From Modicisalibacter coralii (GTDB lineage Bacteria > Pseudomonadota > Gammaproteobacteria > Pseudomonadales > Halomonadaceae), in the NCBI RefSeq assembly GCF_004117855.1, contig NZ_QWBW01000012.1, positions 116,908 to 180,907 of the forward strand: 64,000 nt of DNA, given 5' to 3'. The notes below the pieces were generated by a model that was not told the origin of the DNA, did not search any database, and saw only the letters and a program-made list of their open reading frames with translations. Position numbers and translations under genes: made by a program. Positions 29,560 through 39,870 of this stretch are shown here, one piece after another. Within the stretch, counting starts at the first letter, position 1. Every line of letters begins with the position of its first letter.

Positions 29560-30438
29560 TCAAGTGAGGTCGGCGGCGGACTGCCACAGCGACAACGCTG
29601 CCTGCAGTCGCCGACTGGGCGAGCGGGTGGCGTGCCACAGCAGGCCGATACGGTCCCCGTCGCCCGGCAGGAGGCGGACATCCAGTGGGGAGCCGTTGGT
29701 GAAGTGCTCGCCGAAATGTGCTGGCAGCACACTCACACCGACCCCGCTGCGCAGCATGACCTCCAGCGTAGTGATTGAATTGGTCTCGACGACCGGGGCC
29801 ACCGAGAGGCCGTGGCCGGCCAGGCGGGTTTCGAGTCGCTTGCGGTGTTCCATTTCCGGCGTCAGCAGGCATAGCGGCCACTGGTCGAGGGCTTGCCAGC
29901 GTGGCGTTTCGGGAAGCGAGAAATGAGCTGGCGAGGCGATCAGTGCGGGCCGCTCGCGGTAGAGTTCGCGGTGCGCATAGCCGGCCATGGCCGGTGCGTC
30001 GGTATAGCCCATCACCAGATCCAGCGAACCGTCCTCGAGCCCCTGGGCGAGGGCCGACGTGGCCAGTTCGCGGATACGCAGGCGCAACCGGGGAAAGGCG
30101 TTGCGCAGCGCCGGCAGATGGGTATCGAGGGCATGCAGCGCCGAGGGAATCACGCCCAGACTCAGGCAGCCGCTCGGGGCGGTGTCGGGGCCGACATCGG
30201 CGCGCAGGGCGTCGAATTCATCGAGAATACGGTGGGCATGGGCGAGCACGCGTTGACCCTCGGGCGTCAGTCCTTCGAAGCGACGGCTGCGGCGAATCAG
30301 CGACGTGCCCAGCTCTTCCTCGAGCTGCTGCAGGCGGGCCGATAGGGTCGGTTGCGTGACGTGGCAGGCCTTGGCCGCGCGGCCAAAATGGCGTTCCCGG
30401 GCGAGCGCGACCAGGAAGGTCAACTGGCGATGGTCCAT
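29560..30438 (-). CDS. LysR-family transcriptional regulator
   Basis: 292 aa. N-terminal winged helix (MDHRQLTFLVALARERHFGRAA, HVTQPTLSARLQQLEEELG) and a C-terminal type-2 periplasmic-binding-like effector domain. Same strand and immediately upstream of the molybdopterin oxidoreductase, which it may control; effector unknown. Separated from gmhB by 12 bp, so it may also be co-transcribed with gmhB. Confidence 0.88.
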   Translation of the reverse strand: MDHRQLTFLVALARERHFGRAAKACHVTQPTLSARLQQLEEELGTSLIRRSRRFEGLTPEGQRVLAHAHRILDEFDALRADVGPDTAPSGCLSLGVIPSALHALDTHLPALRNAFPRLRLRIRELATSALAQGLEDGSLDLVMGYTDAPAMAGYAHRELYRERPALIASPAHFSLPETPRWQALDQWPLCLLTPEMEHRKRLETRLAGHGLSVAPVVETNSITTLEVMLRSGVGVSVLPAHFGEHFTNGSPLDVRLLPGDGDRIGLLWHATRSPSRRLQAALSLWQSAADLT

Positions 30439-30450
30439 GAGCGCTCCGGA

Positions 30451-31017
30451 TCAGCGGGCCAGAGGAGAGTCGCTGTTCAGGAGGGCCTCGACGAAAGCCG
30501 CGAGGTCATCGTGAACAGGCACGTCGGCGAGCACCTCGGCATGCGTCTCGAGGGTCCTCGTGCCCTTGCCGCTGCGCACCAGCGCGACGCGACAGCCCGC
30601 CGCGCGGCCGGCCTCGATATCGCGCAGGCTGTCACCGACCATCCAGCTCCCCGCCAGCGAGGGGAGGTCGAGCGAATGGCGGATCTCCGTGAGCAGGCCG
30701 GGCAACGGCTTGCGACACGCGCAACCGTCATCCGGGCCATGCGGGCAGACGGCGATATGCTCGATGTGTCCGCCGGCCGCCTGGACGAGGGCATTCAGCC
30801 GACGGTGCATGGCCTCGAGGGTGGCGCGGTCGAAATAGCCACGGGCGATTCCCGACTGATTGGTGGCCACGGCGACACGCCAGCCATGTCGGCAGAGCCG
30901 GGCGATCGCCTCGATCGCCCAGGGGTAGGGCTGGAATTCCTCCAGCGACTTGACGTAGGCGTCGGAGTCGCGATTGATGACCCCGTCGCGATCGAGGATG
31001 ACGAGTTTCGGGTTCAT
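30451..31017 (-). CDS. gmhB: D-glycero-beta-D-manno-heptose 1,7-bisphosphate 7-phosphatase GmhB
   Basis: HAD phosphatase (188 aa) for the third step of ADP-heptose synthesis. Nucleophile motif LDRDGVIN with D9 and D11, ATNQSGIARGYF, the zinc-binding loop CPHGPDDGCACRKP, and the late GDSLRDIEAG. Start at 31017 (MNPKLVIL) by homology. The gmhB-glyS-glyQ order near gyrB matches Pseudomonas. HldE and HldD are encoded further right in the window. Confidence 0.94.
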   Translation of the reverse strand: MNPKLVILDRDGVINRDSDAYVKSLEEFQPYPWAIEAIARLCRHGWRVAVATNQSGIARGYFDRATLEAMHRRLNALVQAAGGHIEHIAVCPHGPDDGCACRKPLPGLLTEIRHSLDLPSLAGSWMVGDSLRDIEAGRAAGCRVALVRSGKGTRTLETHAEVLADVPVHDDLAAFVEALLNSDSPLAR

Positions 31018-31059
31018 GCGGCGGGATCCTGTTGGTTCGAGAGCCACAGTCTAGGGTCG

Positions 31060-31075
31060 TGTTTCACGTGAAACA
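31060..31075. promoter_or_regulatory. parS site 4 (between gmhB and glyS)
   Basis: Exact TGTTTCACGTGAAACA, intergenic. Confidence 0.9.
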
Positions 31076-31167
31076 ACGTTGGGAAGAGGGAAGAGCGGAG
31101 CCGCCGCCCATGGAGAGTGCTTTCGATGGCTGGAAAGAAACCCTGGCGCATCGACCGCCGCCCGCGG

Positions 31168-31183
31168 CGTTTCACGTGAAACA
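31168..31183. promoter_or_regulatory. parS site 5 (one edge mismatch)
   Basis: CGTTTCACGTGAAACA: the 14-bp core GTTTCACGTGAAAC is exact; only the outer T is C. Confidence 0.85.
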
Positions 31184-31199
31184 CCGTGCCTTGCGACAC

Positions 31200-31229
31200 A
31201 AAAAAAACCGGAGCCGCCAGGGCTCCGGT
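31200..31229 (-). terminator. Terminator of glyQS
   Basis: ACCGGAGCC / GGCTCCGGT perfect 9-bp arms, loop GCCAG, with a run of eight A on the plus strand (U-tract of the leftward transcript). Confidence 0.92.
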
Positions 31230-31249
31230 TCGACGGCGTGCAAGCCGGA

Positions 31250-33316
31250 TTACTGGGGGAGTTCGGCGATATCCGCGATTTCGAGAAACAGGCTCTGCAG
31301 GTCGGCCAACAGCGCCAGACGGTTGCGGCGCACGGCTTGATCGTCGGCCATGACCATCACCTCGTCGAAGAAGGTATCGACCGGGGCGCGCAAGGCGGCC
31401 AGGGCGTCGAGGGCTTCGCTGTAACGGGCCTCGGCGAATAGCGGGGCGACCTCACGGCGGCGCGTCGCCAGTGCCTCGGCCAGGGCGCGTTCGGCCTGCT
31501 GTTCGAGCAGGTCGGTGGCGACCGACTCGGCAACCTCGTCCCCCTGCTTGCCGAGGATATTGGAGACACGCTTGTTGGCCGCGGCCAGGGCGGCGGCTTC
31601 CTCACGATGGCTGAAGGCGTGCACGGCATGAATGCGCCGGGCGAAGTCCAGCGGGCGGGTCACCGGCCGCGAGCGCACCGCCAGATAGACCTCGACGGGA
31701 ATGCCTTCGTCCTGGGTCCAGGCGCGGAAGCGGTCGAGCATGTACTCGAGCACCTCGTCGACCAGACCTTCGGCCCTGGGCAGGTTGCGGTGCTGGCTGG
31801 CCGCCACATCGAGCAGTTCGCGAAGATCGAGATCCAGCTCGGCCTTGATCAGGATGTTGAGCACGCCGATGGCGGCACGGCGCAGGGCGAAGGGGTCCTT
31901 GGCGCCGGTGGGCCGTTGGCCGATACCGAAGATGCCGGTCAGGGTGTCCAGGCGGTCGGCCAGGGCCAGGGCCAGCCCGGCCTTGGTGCGCGGGATGGCA
32001 TCGCCGGCGAAGCGTGGCAGGTACTGCTCGTGCAGGGCCTGGGCGACATCCTCGGCTTCGCCATCGTGGCGCGCGTAGTAGCAGCCCATGGTGCCCTGCA
32101 ATTCGGGAAACTCCAGGACCATCTCGCTGACCAGGTCGCACTTGGCCAGCTGGGCCGCGCGTCCGGCATGCTCGACATCGCCCTCGATGCGCTCGGCGAT
32201 GTAGCGTGCCACGGCCTCGCTGCGTTCGGCCTTGTCGGCCAGGGTGCCCAGTTGCTGCTGAAAGACGACGCTGGCCAGGCCCTCCCGCCGTGAAGCCAGG
32301 CTGTGCTTGAGGTCGGTCTCGTAGAAGAAGGCGGCATCCGCGAGGCGTGGACGAATGACCTTCTCGTTGCCTTCGATGACCTGCTGCGGATCGCGGCTGT
32401 CGATGTTCGAGATGGTGATGAACAGCGGCTTGAGCTGGCCGGCGGCGTCGAGCAGGTGGAAGTACTTCTGGTTGGCCTTCATCGACGAGATCAGGCACTC
32501 GGCGGGCACGTCGAGGAAACGTTCGTCGAAGCTGCCGGTGAGCGCCACCGGCCATTCGACCAGGCCGCTGACTTCGTCGAGCAGCGCCGGGTCGATGACC
32601 GCGGTGGCCTCCTGGACCTCGGCCTCGGCGAGCACCTGTTCGCGGATCCGCTCGCGACGCACCCGGCGATCGGCCAGTACATAGGCCTCCTCGAGGACGG
32701 CCAGGTAATCGTCGGCGTGGTCAAGAGGCAGGGCCTCGGGGGCATGGAAACGATGACCGCGGGTCTCGCGGCCCGCCGCAAGGCCCAGCACCTCGGCCTC
32801 GACCACGTCGCTGCCGTAGAGCGCCACCAGCCAGTGGACGGGGCGCGAGAACTCGATCCGCGAGGCGCCCCAGCGCATGTTCTTGGGCACCGGCAGGGCG
32901 GCGACGGCCTTGCCCAGGATCTCGGGCAGCAGGGCGGTGACCGCCTCACCGGGCTGCTCGTAGCGGTAGCCCAGCCAGGTGCCCTTGTCGGTCTCCAGGT
33001 GGATCAGTTCATCGACGCCGACGCCACAGGAGCGGGCGAAGCCCTCGGCGGCCTTGGTTGGCTGGCCCTCCTTGAAGGCGGCCGCCAGGGCCGGGCCGCG
33101 GCGCTCGATCTCGCGGTCGGGCTGCTTGTCGGCCAGTTCGCGAATCTGCACCGCCAGACGCCGTGGCGTGGCGAAGGCGAGGACCTCGCCGAAGGTGACT
33201 TCCGCGTCACGCAGCCCGTCGGCGATGCCGTCGGCCAGGGCGTCGGATAGCGCGTCGATGGCGCCCGGCGGCAGTTCCTCGACGCCCAGTTCGATCAATA
33301 GGGTGTTGGATGCCAT
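31250..33316 (-). CDS. glyS: Glycine--tRNA ligase beta subunit
   Basis: 688-aa beta chain of the tetrameric bacterial GlyRS. N-terminal TLLIELGVEELPPGAI is diagnostic; the C-terminal part carries the HD-like and anticodon-binding domains (NRVSNILGKQ-type segment). ATG 33316 chosen over a TTG two codons earlier. Lies 2 bp after the glyQ stop, so coupled. Full length. Confidence 0.97.
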   Translation of the reverse strand: MASNTLLIELGVEELPPGAIDALSDALADGIADGLRDAEVTFGEVLAFATPRRLAVQIRELADKQPDREIERRGPALAAAFKEGQPTKAAEGFARSCGVGVDELIHLETDKGTWLGYRYEQPGEAVTALLPEILGKAVAALPVPKNMRWGASRIEFSRPVHWLVALYGSDVVEAEVLGLAAGRETRGHRFHAPEALPLDHADDYLAVLEEAYVLADRRVRRERIREQVLAEAEVQEATAVIDPALLDEVSGLVEWPVALTGSFDERFLDVPAECLISSMKANQKYFHLLDAAGQLKPLFITISNIDSRDPQQVIEGNEKVIRPRLADAAFFYETDLKHSLASRREGLASVVFQQQLGTLADKAERSEAVARYIAERIEGDVEHAGRAAQLAKCDLVSEMVLEFPELQGTMGCYYARHDGEAEDVAQALHEQYLPRFAGDAIPRTKAGLALALADRLDTLTGIFGIGQRPTGAKDPFALRRAAIGVLNILIKAELDLDLRELLDVAASQHRNLPRAEGLVDEVLEYMLDRFRAWTQDEGIPVEVYLAVRSRPVTRPLDFARRIHAVHAFSHREEAAALAAANKRVSNILGKQGDEVAESVATDLLEQQAERALAEALATRRREVAPLFAEARYSEALDALAALRAPVDTFFDEVMVMADDQAVRRNRLALLADLQSLFLEIADIAELPQ

Positions 33317-33318
33317 GC

Positions 33319-34266
<948 letters not shown>

Positions 34267-34305
34267 TGGCGGGTCACCGTTGGCCCATGAATTCACGAAC
34301 CGCCA

Positions 34306-34311
34306 AGTATA
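34306..34311 (-). promoter_or_regulatory. Candidate -10 element of glyQS
   Basis: TATACT on the minus strand 40 bp before the glyQ start. No clear -35 at 17 bp. Confidence 0.4.
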
Positions 34312-34394
34312 CAATTAGCGGTTAATCGGTTATAGGCACCGTGCCGAATTGCCCTCGGGCGGCGCGGAATGCTCATCCACGGAGGATTCGCGAG

Positions 34395-35351
34395 ATGATC
34401 GTAGTGACGGGCGGCGCCGGGTTCATCGGCGCCAATCTGGTGAAGGCGCTCAACGCGCGCGGCCACGACGACGTGCTGGTGGTCGACGACCTGACGGACG
34501 GCACCAAGTTCGTCAATCTGGTCGACTGCACGCTGGGCGACTACCTGGACAAGGACGACTTCCTCGAGCGCGTGAAGGCCGAGCTGCGCGGCGAGAGCGC
34601 CGGCCTGCCGCCGATCGAGGCGATCTTCCACGAGGGCGCCTGCTCGGACACCACCGAGTGGGACGGTCAGTTCATGCTCGACAACAATTTCGAGTACTCC
34701 AAGGTGCTGCTGCACTACTGCCAGCACAAGCGGATCCCCTTCCTCTACGCGTCCTCGGCGGCGACCTACGGGGGCAGCGAGGTGTTCGTCGAGGCACCGG
34801 AGCACGAGAAACCGCTCAACGTCTATGGTTACTCCAAGCTGCTCTTCGACCAGTACGTGCGGGCCCGCTGGGAAGACTTCACCAGTCAGGTGGTGGGCTT
34901 TCGCTACTTCAATGTCTACGGGCCCCGCGAGCAGCACAAGGGCAAGATGGCCAGCGTGGCCTTCCATCACCACACCCAGGTGCAGGCAGGCGAGAACCCC
35001 AAGCTGTTCGGGGCCTGGGATGGCTTTGATGCGGGCATGCAGAGCCGCGACTTCGTCTATGTGGGCGACGTGGTCGACGTGAACCTGTGGTTCCTCGACA
35101 ACCCCGAGGTCTCCGGCATCTTCAATCTGGGAACCGGCCGCGCCGAGCCGTTCAAGGCGATCGCCGAGACGGTGATTGACTACTACGACAAGGGTGAGAT
35201 CGAGTACATCGACTTTCCCGAGGGGCTCAAGGGGCGCTACCAGAGCTATACGCGCGCCGATATCACCCGGCTGCGCGAGGCCGGCTATAAGGCCGAGTTC
35301 AAGACGGTTCGCGAAGGGGTTCGCGCCTACCTGGACTGGTTGAATGGCTGA
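34395..35351 (+). CDS. hldD: ADP-L-glycero-D-manno-heptose 6-epimerase HldD
   Basis: 318-aa SDR enzyme giving the L-glycero form of ADP-heptose for the LPS inner core. Rossmann motif GGAGFIGAN at 6-14, SSAATYG, and catalytic Y143/K147 in [22 protein letters not shown] downstream. Strong GGAGGA 8 nt before ATG 34395. Overlaps waaF by 8 bp, so the two are coupled. Last ADP-heptose step, after GmhB and HldE. Confidence 0.96.
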   Translation: MIVVTGGAGFIGANLVKALNARGHDDVLVVDDLTDGTKFVNLVDCTLGDYLDKDDFLERVKAELRGESAGLPPIEAIFHEGACSDTTEWDGQFMLDNNFEYSKVLLHYCQHKRIPFLYASSAATYGGSEVFVEAPEHEKPLNVYGYSKLLFDQYVRARWEDFTSQVVGFRYFNVYGPREQHKGKMASVAFHHHTQVQAGENPKLFGAWDGFDAGMQSRDFVYVGDVVDVNLWFLDNPEVSGIFNLGTGRAEPFKAIAETVIDYYDKGEIEYIDFPEGLKGRYQSYTRADITRLREAGYKAEFKTVREGVRAYLDWLNG

Positions 35352-36366
35352 CGCGACGCCCGCGCCGCGCCTGCTGGTCGTCGGCCCGTCCTGGGTCGGC
35401 GACATGGTCATGGCGCAGAGCCTGTTCATCACGCTCAAGCAGCGTCACCCCGGCGCCCGGCTCGGCGTACTGGCCCCGGGCTGGTCCTTGCCGATTCTCG
35501 AGCGCATGCCCGAGGTCGACGAGGCGATCGCCCTCGACGTCGGTCACGGCGAGTTCGGCTGGCGGACGCGGCGGGACGTGGCGCGGTCGCTCAAGGGGCG
35601 CTTCGAGCGGGCGATCGTCCTGCCGCGTTCCTGGAAGTCGGCGCTGGTGCCGTTCCTGGCACGTATCCCCGAGCGGGTCGGCTTCACCGGCGAGCAGCGC
35701 GTGATACTGCTCACCGAACGGCGTCGCCTCGACAAGGCGCGGCTCGATCAGACCGTCAAGCGTTTCGTGTCGCTGGGGCTCGATGCCGGCGAGGCGGAGG
35801 GCGAGTTCGCGATTCCCGCACCGCAGTTGCGAACCGACCCCGCGAACCAGCAGCGGCTGCGGGAGTGTCTGGCGCTGGAGAGCGATCGTCCGGTGATCGG
35901 CATGATGCCGGGGGCCGAATACGGCCCCGCCAAGCAGTGGCCGTTGACGCACTTTCGTGAACTGGCCGAGACGCTGGGTCGACACGGCTATCGGGTCTGG
36001 GTGCTGGGCGGGCCCAAGGACGCCGAGGACGGCGAGGTCATCGCCGGCGGTCTCGATCACGTCGTCAATCTGTGCGGGCGTACCCAGCTCGCCGACGCCG
36101 TGGACCTGCTGGCCGCCTGCGAGCAGGTCGTGACCAACGACTCCGGGCTGATGCATGTCGCCGCCGCCGTCGGCACCCGGATCCAGGCGATCTACGGCTC
36201 GTCGTCGCCTGCCTACACGCCGCCGCTCACCGCTAACGCCGCCATTCATGACCTGGCCCTGGATTGCTCGCCCTGTTTCCAGCGGGTCTGCCCCCTGGGG
36301 CACACCCATTGCCTGCACCATATCCTGCCCGATCACTTGCTGCGGGCCATCGAGACCCGCGATTGA
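35344..36366 (+). CDS. waaF: ADP-heptose--LPS heptosyltransferase II WaaF
   Basis: 340-aa family 9 glycosyltransferase adding the second heptose to the LPS inner core. [19 protein letters not shown] at the N-terminus, [15 protein letters not shown] for the donor, and [11 protein letters not shown] near the C-terminus. Overlaps the hldD end. The pairing hldD-waaF is the common rfa arrangement, and the WaaF motifs fit better than WaaC, which has its own gene here. Confidence 0.93.
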   Translation: MADATPAPRLLVVGPSWVGDMVMAQSLFITLKQRHPGARLGVLAPGWSLPILERMPEVDEAIALDVGHGEFGWRTRRDVARSLKGRFERAIVLPRSWKSALVPFLARIPERVGFTGEQRVILLTERRRLDKARLDQTVKRFVSLGLDAGEAEGEFAIPAPQLRTDPANQQRLRECLALESDRPVIGMMPGAEYGPAKQWPLTHFRELAETLGRHGYRVWVLGGPKDAEDGEVIAGGLDHVVNLCGRTQLADAVDLLAACEQVVTNDSGLMHVAAAVGTRIQAIYGSSSPAYTPPLTANAAIHDLALDCSPCFQRVCPLGHTHCLHHILPDHLLRAIETRD

Positions 36367-36471
36367 GGCGCGCAGGCGCGACAGCGCCTTCACCGTTACC
36401 CGGACGTTGGCCGCTCGGCAGGCACCGGATTGGGCATTTTTGTTAGCCTGTTAATTTTTAGTGGCTTGGTT

Positions 36472-36477
36472 TATACT
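36472..36477 (+). promoter_or_regulatory. Candidate -10 for the unknown LPS-cluster gene
   Basis: TATACT in an AT-rich patch (36436-36500) unlike its surroundings, 50 bp before the ATG at 36527. The -35 is poor. Confidence 0.4.
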
Positions 36478-36526
36478 GCTATCAAAACGCCGTTCTATAA
36501 TTGGCTTCGGAATCCGGGTCACACGC

Positions 36527-37456
36527 ATGTCTTTCTTCCTCCACCGGGGGATCGAAACGCCCTCGCTCCCCCTTCCACCGAGCGGAGACAGGGCCTTCGC
36601 GCCACTGCTCGATGCGCGGATGCGCTGGCCGGTCCGGCGTGCCCGCTGGCAGGCCGCCCTGCGCGACGGTTTCCAGCGCCGTGTCGGCATCCCCATCGAG
36701 GAGTCCTGGTGGCATCTCTGGGAACGGCATCTGCCCGGGGGGGATCGGCTGGAAGGCCTGGGTCTGCCGCGGCGTTCCCTCGAATCGCGGCTGGGCGAGC
36801 GACTCGTCGTGCACGTCGACCCGCGTGCGCTGGTCCGCAGCGTCGACTGGCGGGGCACCGGTCGACATCGGCCCTCGTCATCGGCCTTCGTCTGGGACGG
36901 CGACTGGGATCTGCGCCGGGGCGACCTGCGTCACAGCTCGCGCTACCGGTTCATCAGCGACATCGACGCGCATCGTCACGATCTGCGCCTTACCGAACGC
37001 TTTCGCCAGTTGCACGCCCGGCTGGAGAGCGGCCGCCCCTGGTCATCGTACCAACAGGGCATTCTGCTCGACTCGGACGAACGGATCCTGACCTACCTGC
37101 GGGTCTACCTGAGCTTCCTCGACGACATGACCCTGCGCGGCTTCGATGCCACGCGGGGCAAGGACGTCCTCGGCGTGGCGGTCACCCGCGAAGGCCGGCT
37201 GTTGAAGATCAACCGCGGCTTGCATCGCCTGGCGATGGCGCAGCGCCTGGGTCTGCCGTCGATTCCGGTCCAGGTGAAAAGCGTTCACCGCCAGTGGTGG
37301 GACGCGGTCGTCGCGGGAGCGCGGGGCAGCCAGGCGCTGGAGCGGCTCGCCGAGGCGCTACCCGGCTGCACGCCGGAGTGGCGGCCCGGGCCGCTCGATC
37401 CGGCGCCCGACCTGGGCGAGGTCGCCTGGCCCGAGCCACGTCATACCCTGAGCTAG
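36527..37456 (+). CDS. Unrecognised protein with ParB/sulfiredoxin-like motif in the LPS core cluster
   Basis: 309 aa, no signal peptide or membrane segment. I do not recognise the family. The region DVLGVAVTREGRLLKINRGLHRLAMAQRLGLPSIPVQV resembles the ParB N-terminal/sulfiredoxin fold, where a G-x-HR-x-A-x-A motif precedes IPV. The N-terminal half has many Arg/Trp residues. ATG at 36527 lacks a clear Shine-Dalgarno; an upstream in-frame start at 36461 exists. Lies between waaF and an OpgB-like gene, sharing stop codon bases with the latter in the palindrome CTAG. No function can be assigned. Confidence 0.75.
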   Translation: MSFFLHRGIETPSLPLPPSGDRAFAPLLDARMRWPVRRARWQAALRDGFQRRVGIPIEESWWHLWERHLPGGDRLEGLGLPRRSLESRLGERLVVHVDPRALVRSVDWRGTGRHRPSSSAFVWDGDWDLRRGDLRHSSRYRFISDIDAHRHDLRLTERFRQLHARLESGRPWSSYQQGILLDSDERILTYLRVYLSFLDDMTLRGFDATRGKDVLGVAVTREGRLLKINRGLHRLAMAQRLGLPSIPVQVKSVHRQWWDAVVAGARGSQALERLAEALPGCTPEWRPGPLDPAPDLGEVAWPEPRHTLS

Positions 37457-39024
37457 GGTGGCGCCCCGTTCGACCACAATCGCTGCTGCAGCGCCCGCTC
37501 CTCGTGAAGGCGGGCATTGAGAGCCTCGACGCCGTGGCGTTCGACCAGCGTCCGGGCCGGCGACAGCAGCGAGGCACCGAGACCGGCACGGTGCGCGGGG
37601 ATGCCATAGCCCATGGCCTCGAGCAGGGTGGGGAGCACATCCACCATCGACGCTTCGCGGTGTACGGTTCGCGGCGACAGGCCGTTACCCAGCAGCATCA
37701 GGGTGTTTTCCCGGGGGCCGGCGATCAACGACTGCCAGGCGGAGTTCTTCATCGACAGGTGATCGCTGGCCACCACCACCAGGGTATTGTCGAGCAGGCC
37801 TTCGCGGTCGAGCCGGTCGATGAAGCGTCGCGCCAGCCAGCCGGTGCACTTCACCGAGTAGAGGATGTCCTCGCCGTCGAAGGGCCCCTGATTGTCGAGA
37901 CAGGCCTGGGCGGGGTGCCCGTAGGGCGGGTGCCCGGCCAGGGTGATGGTGAACAGGCCGAACGGGCCTGGTCGTGCCTGCAAGCGGCGAACCTTGTCCA
38001 CGGCCATCTCGAACAGCGAGTCGTCGTAGAGCCCCCAGCTGTTGAGGTAGTTCGGGTCGTCGAGGCGCGGGCGCAGGGCCTCGCGGCCCAGCACCTCATC
38101 GAAACCGTGCTGGCGGTAGAACAGCCCCTTGCCGGCGAATTCGTTGCTCGCGCCGCCCATGAAGGCCAGTTGATAACCCTGGGCGGACAGCAGGTCGCCG
38201 AGGCAGTCGACGCCGGGCACGACACGCTCGAGCGGCTCGAGCTGGTTGTCGTCCATCAGGCCGGCCGGTATCAGCGGGATGCCGCACTGGCTGGAGATCA
38301 TCCCGGCCACCGTCCAGCCGGTATTGTCGAGCTGGCGGACGCCGTGGAACACCACCCCGCGTCGTCCCAGGGCCTTCAGGTCCGCGTAGGCATCGCCGAA
38401 TCGCGAAGTGTCCGCATAGGTGCCCTCGGTACTTTCCAGATAGAGGTAGATCAGGTTGGGCGGATCGGTGGGTGTCGCCGTGATCTCGGGGGGGACGTAG
38501 CGGCGCTCCAGCCAGGCGCCGTCCTCGGCGACGATCGCCGCGCCCCGCTGGGTGATGCCGAACAGCAGCGGGTTGAAGGCCAGCAGGAAGAGCACCAGCG
38601 GGCGTTCGAGCAGGCGCCAGCGGTGATCGGCACGCACCAGCCAGGTGAAGACCGCGAGCATGACCAGGCCGGCGAGCGTGTAGAGCGCCCCGGCGACGAT
38701 ACGCTCGCCGCTGCCGTTCTCGCCGATGCCGGCCTGCAGGTGGAAGACCACCGCGCCGATGTCGACCTTGCCGAAGGTGTCGGCCAGGTAGAGATAGATC
38801 CACCACAGGGCCAGCGGCAGCAGCGACCAGGGCCAGGCCTTCGGCGAGCGTCGTGCGTGGCGCGGCGCCCCCCAGCGAAACAGCCAGGCCAGGGCCAGCC
38901 AGCCGGCGATGACCGGCAGCGACCAGAGGTGGGGGAGGGAAAACGCCGTGGTGGTCGTGTAACCGACACACAGGCCCAGATAGGCCAGGGCCCACCAGCG
39001 CCAGGCGGGGAGTCGAATCGACAT
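37453..39024 (-). CDS. OpgB-like phosphoglycerol/phosphoethanolamine transferase (sulfatase fold), short form
   Basis: 523-aa membrane enzyme: about five N-terminal helices (to about residue 155), then a periplasmic sulfatase-fold domain. Blocks match phosphoglycerol transferase I: NLIYLYLESTEGTY, TGWTVAGMISSQCGIPL with the probable Thr nucleophile, SWGLYDDSLFEMA, GHPPYGHP and VVASDHLSMKN. E. coli OpgB has 763 residues, so this is a short form. It would decorate periplasmic glucans or LPS; its place in the core cluster leaves LPS decoration open. Confidence 0.8.
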   Translation of the reverse strand: MSIRLPAWRWWALAYLGLCVGYTTTTAFSLPHLWSLPVIAGWLALAWLFRWGAPRHARRSPKAWPWSLLPLALWWIYLYLADTFGKVDIGAVVFHLQAGIGENGSGERIVAGALYTLAGLVMLAVFTWLVRADHRWRLLERPLVLFLLAFNPLLFGITQRGAAIVAEDGAWLERRYVPPEITATPTDPPNLIYLYLESTEGTYADTSRFGDAYADLKALGRRGVVFHGVRQLDNTGWTVAGMISSQCGIPLIPAGLMDDNQLEPLERVVPGVDCLGDLLSAQGYQLAFMGGASNEFAGKGLFYRQHGFDEVLGREALRPRLDDPNYLNSWGLYDDSLFEMAVDKVRRLQARPGPFGLFTITLAGHPPYGHPAQACLDNQGPFDGEDILYSVKCTGWLARRFIDRLDREGLLDNTLVVVASDHLSMKNSAWQSLIAGPRENTLMLLGNGLSPRTVHREASMVDVLPTLLEAMGYGIPAHRAGLGASLLSPARTLVERHGVEALNARLHEERALQQRLWSNGAPP

Positions 39025-39102
39025 CTGCGAGAATCCTTTCAGGCAATGCTGGCCAGATTAACAAGCCCATCACAGCGCTGTCATAGATTGATCACGATTC
39101 TG

Positions 39103-39870
39103 TCATGTTTCCTCGGTGCGGGCGGCCTCGTTCTCGTAGAGCTCGTTGAGCTTGGCGTACTTCATGTAGGCATGAAACGCCGTGGTCAGTGCCACGGTCA
39201 TGCCATCGGCGCCCTGGAACAGCCCGCCCTTGAGCAGCAGCTTGCGTAGCGTGGCGCTCAGGGCATGCAGCGTGGGGCGCAGCGAGGAAGGCGCGACGCC
39301 GCGCTCCTTCATCGCCCAGGCATCGCGGGTCGACAACTGATCGATGCGCTGCATCCAGTGCGACAGGCTCGCGTAGGTGAAGTGACGAATATGCGCCGAC
39401 GTCCGTTCGACCCGCGGCGCCTGCACCGAGGAGTGCGCCTTCTTGGGCAGGTAACCGGCGGTGGTGCGGTTGTAGAGCCGGGTCACGGCATCCGGGTAGA
39501 AACCGGCCGCGCGGATCCAGTGCCGGCCCACATAGTTCTTGCGGCGAAAGGCGTAGGCCGTCTGCGGATCGTCGAGTGTCAGCCGCTCGATCAGGGCGAT
39601 GGCGTCCTCGTCGAGACGCTCGTCGGCGTCCAGGGCGAGTATCCAGTCGTTGCCGGCGAACGGCACGCCATGCGCCTTCTGCGGGCCATCGCCGAGATAG
39701 GCCTGCGGGATGACCCGGGCCCCCTCCGCCTCGGCCAGGGCGACGGTGTCGTCCTCGCTGAGCGAGTCGACGACGATCACCTCGTTGCAGACGCGCCTGA
39801 GCGAGCGGATACAGTCGACGATGTTGTCCGCTTCATTGAGGGTGATGACGATACCGGTGATCGCAGGCAT
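39103..39870 (-). CDS. Glycosyltransferase family 2, WaaE/LgtF-like
   Basis: 255 aa. GT2 domain with GIVITLNEADNIVDCI, VVDSLSEDDT and ILALDADERL (DxD), and a C-terminal part with YVGRHWIRAAGFYPD and RLYNR as in the WaaE/KdtX group, which adds a beta-glucose to heptose I. The start overlaps the upstream gene by one base. Exact acceptor unknown. Confidence 0.85.
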   Translation of the reverse strand: MPAITGIVITLNEADNIVDCIRSLRRVCNEVIVVDSLSEDDTVALAEAEGARVIPQAYLGDGPQKAHGVPFAGNDWILALDADERLDEDAIALIERLTLDDPQTAYAFRRKNYVGRHWIRAAGFYPDAVTRLYNRTTAGYLPKKAHSSVQAPRVERTSAHIRHFTYASLSHWMQRIDQLSTRDAWAMKERGVAPSSLRPTLHALSATLRKLLLKGGLFQGADGMTVALTTAFHAYMKYAKLNELYENEAARTEET

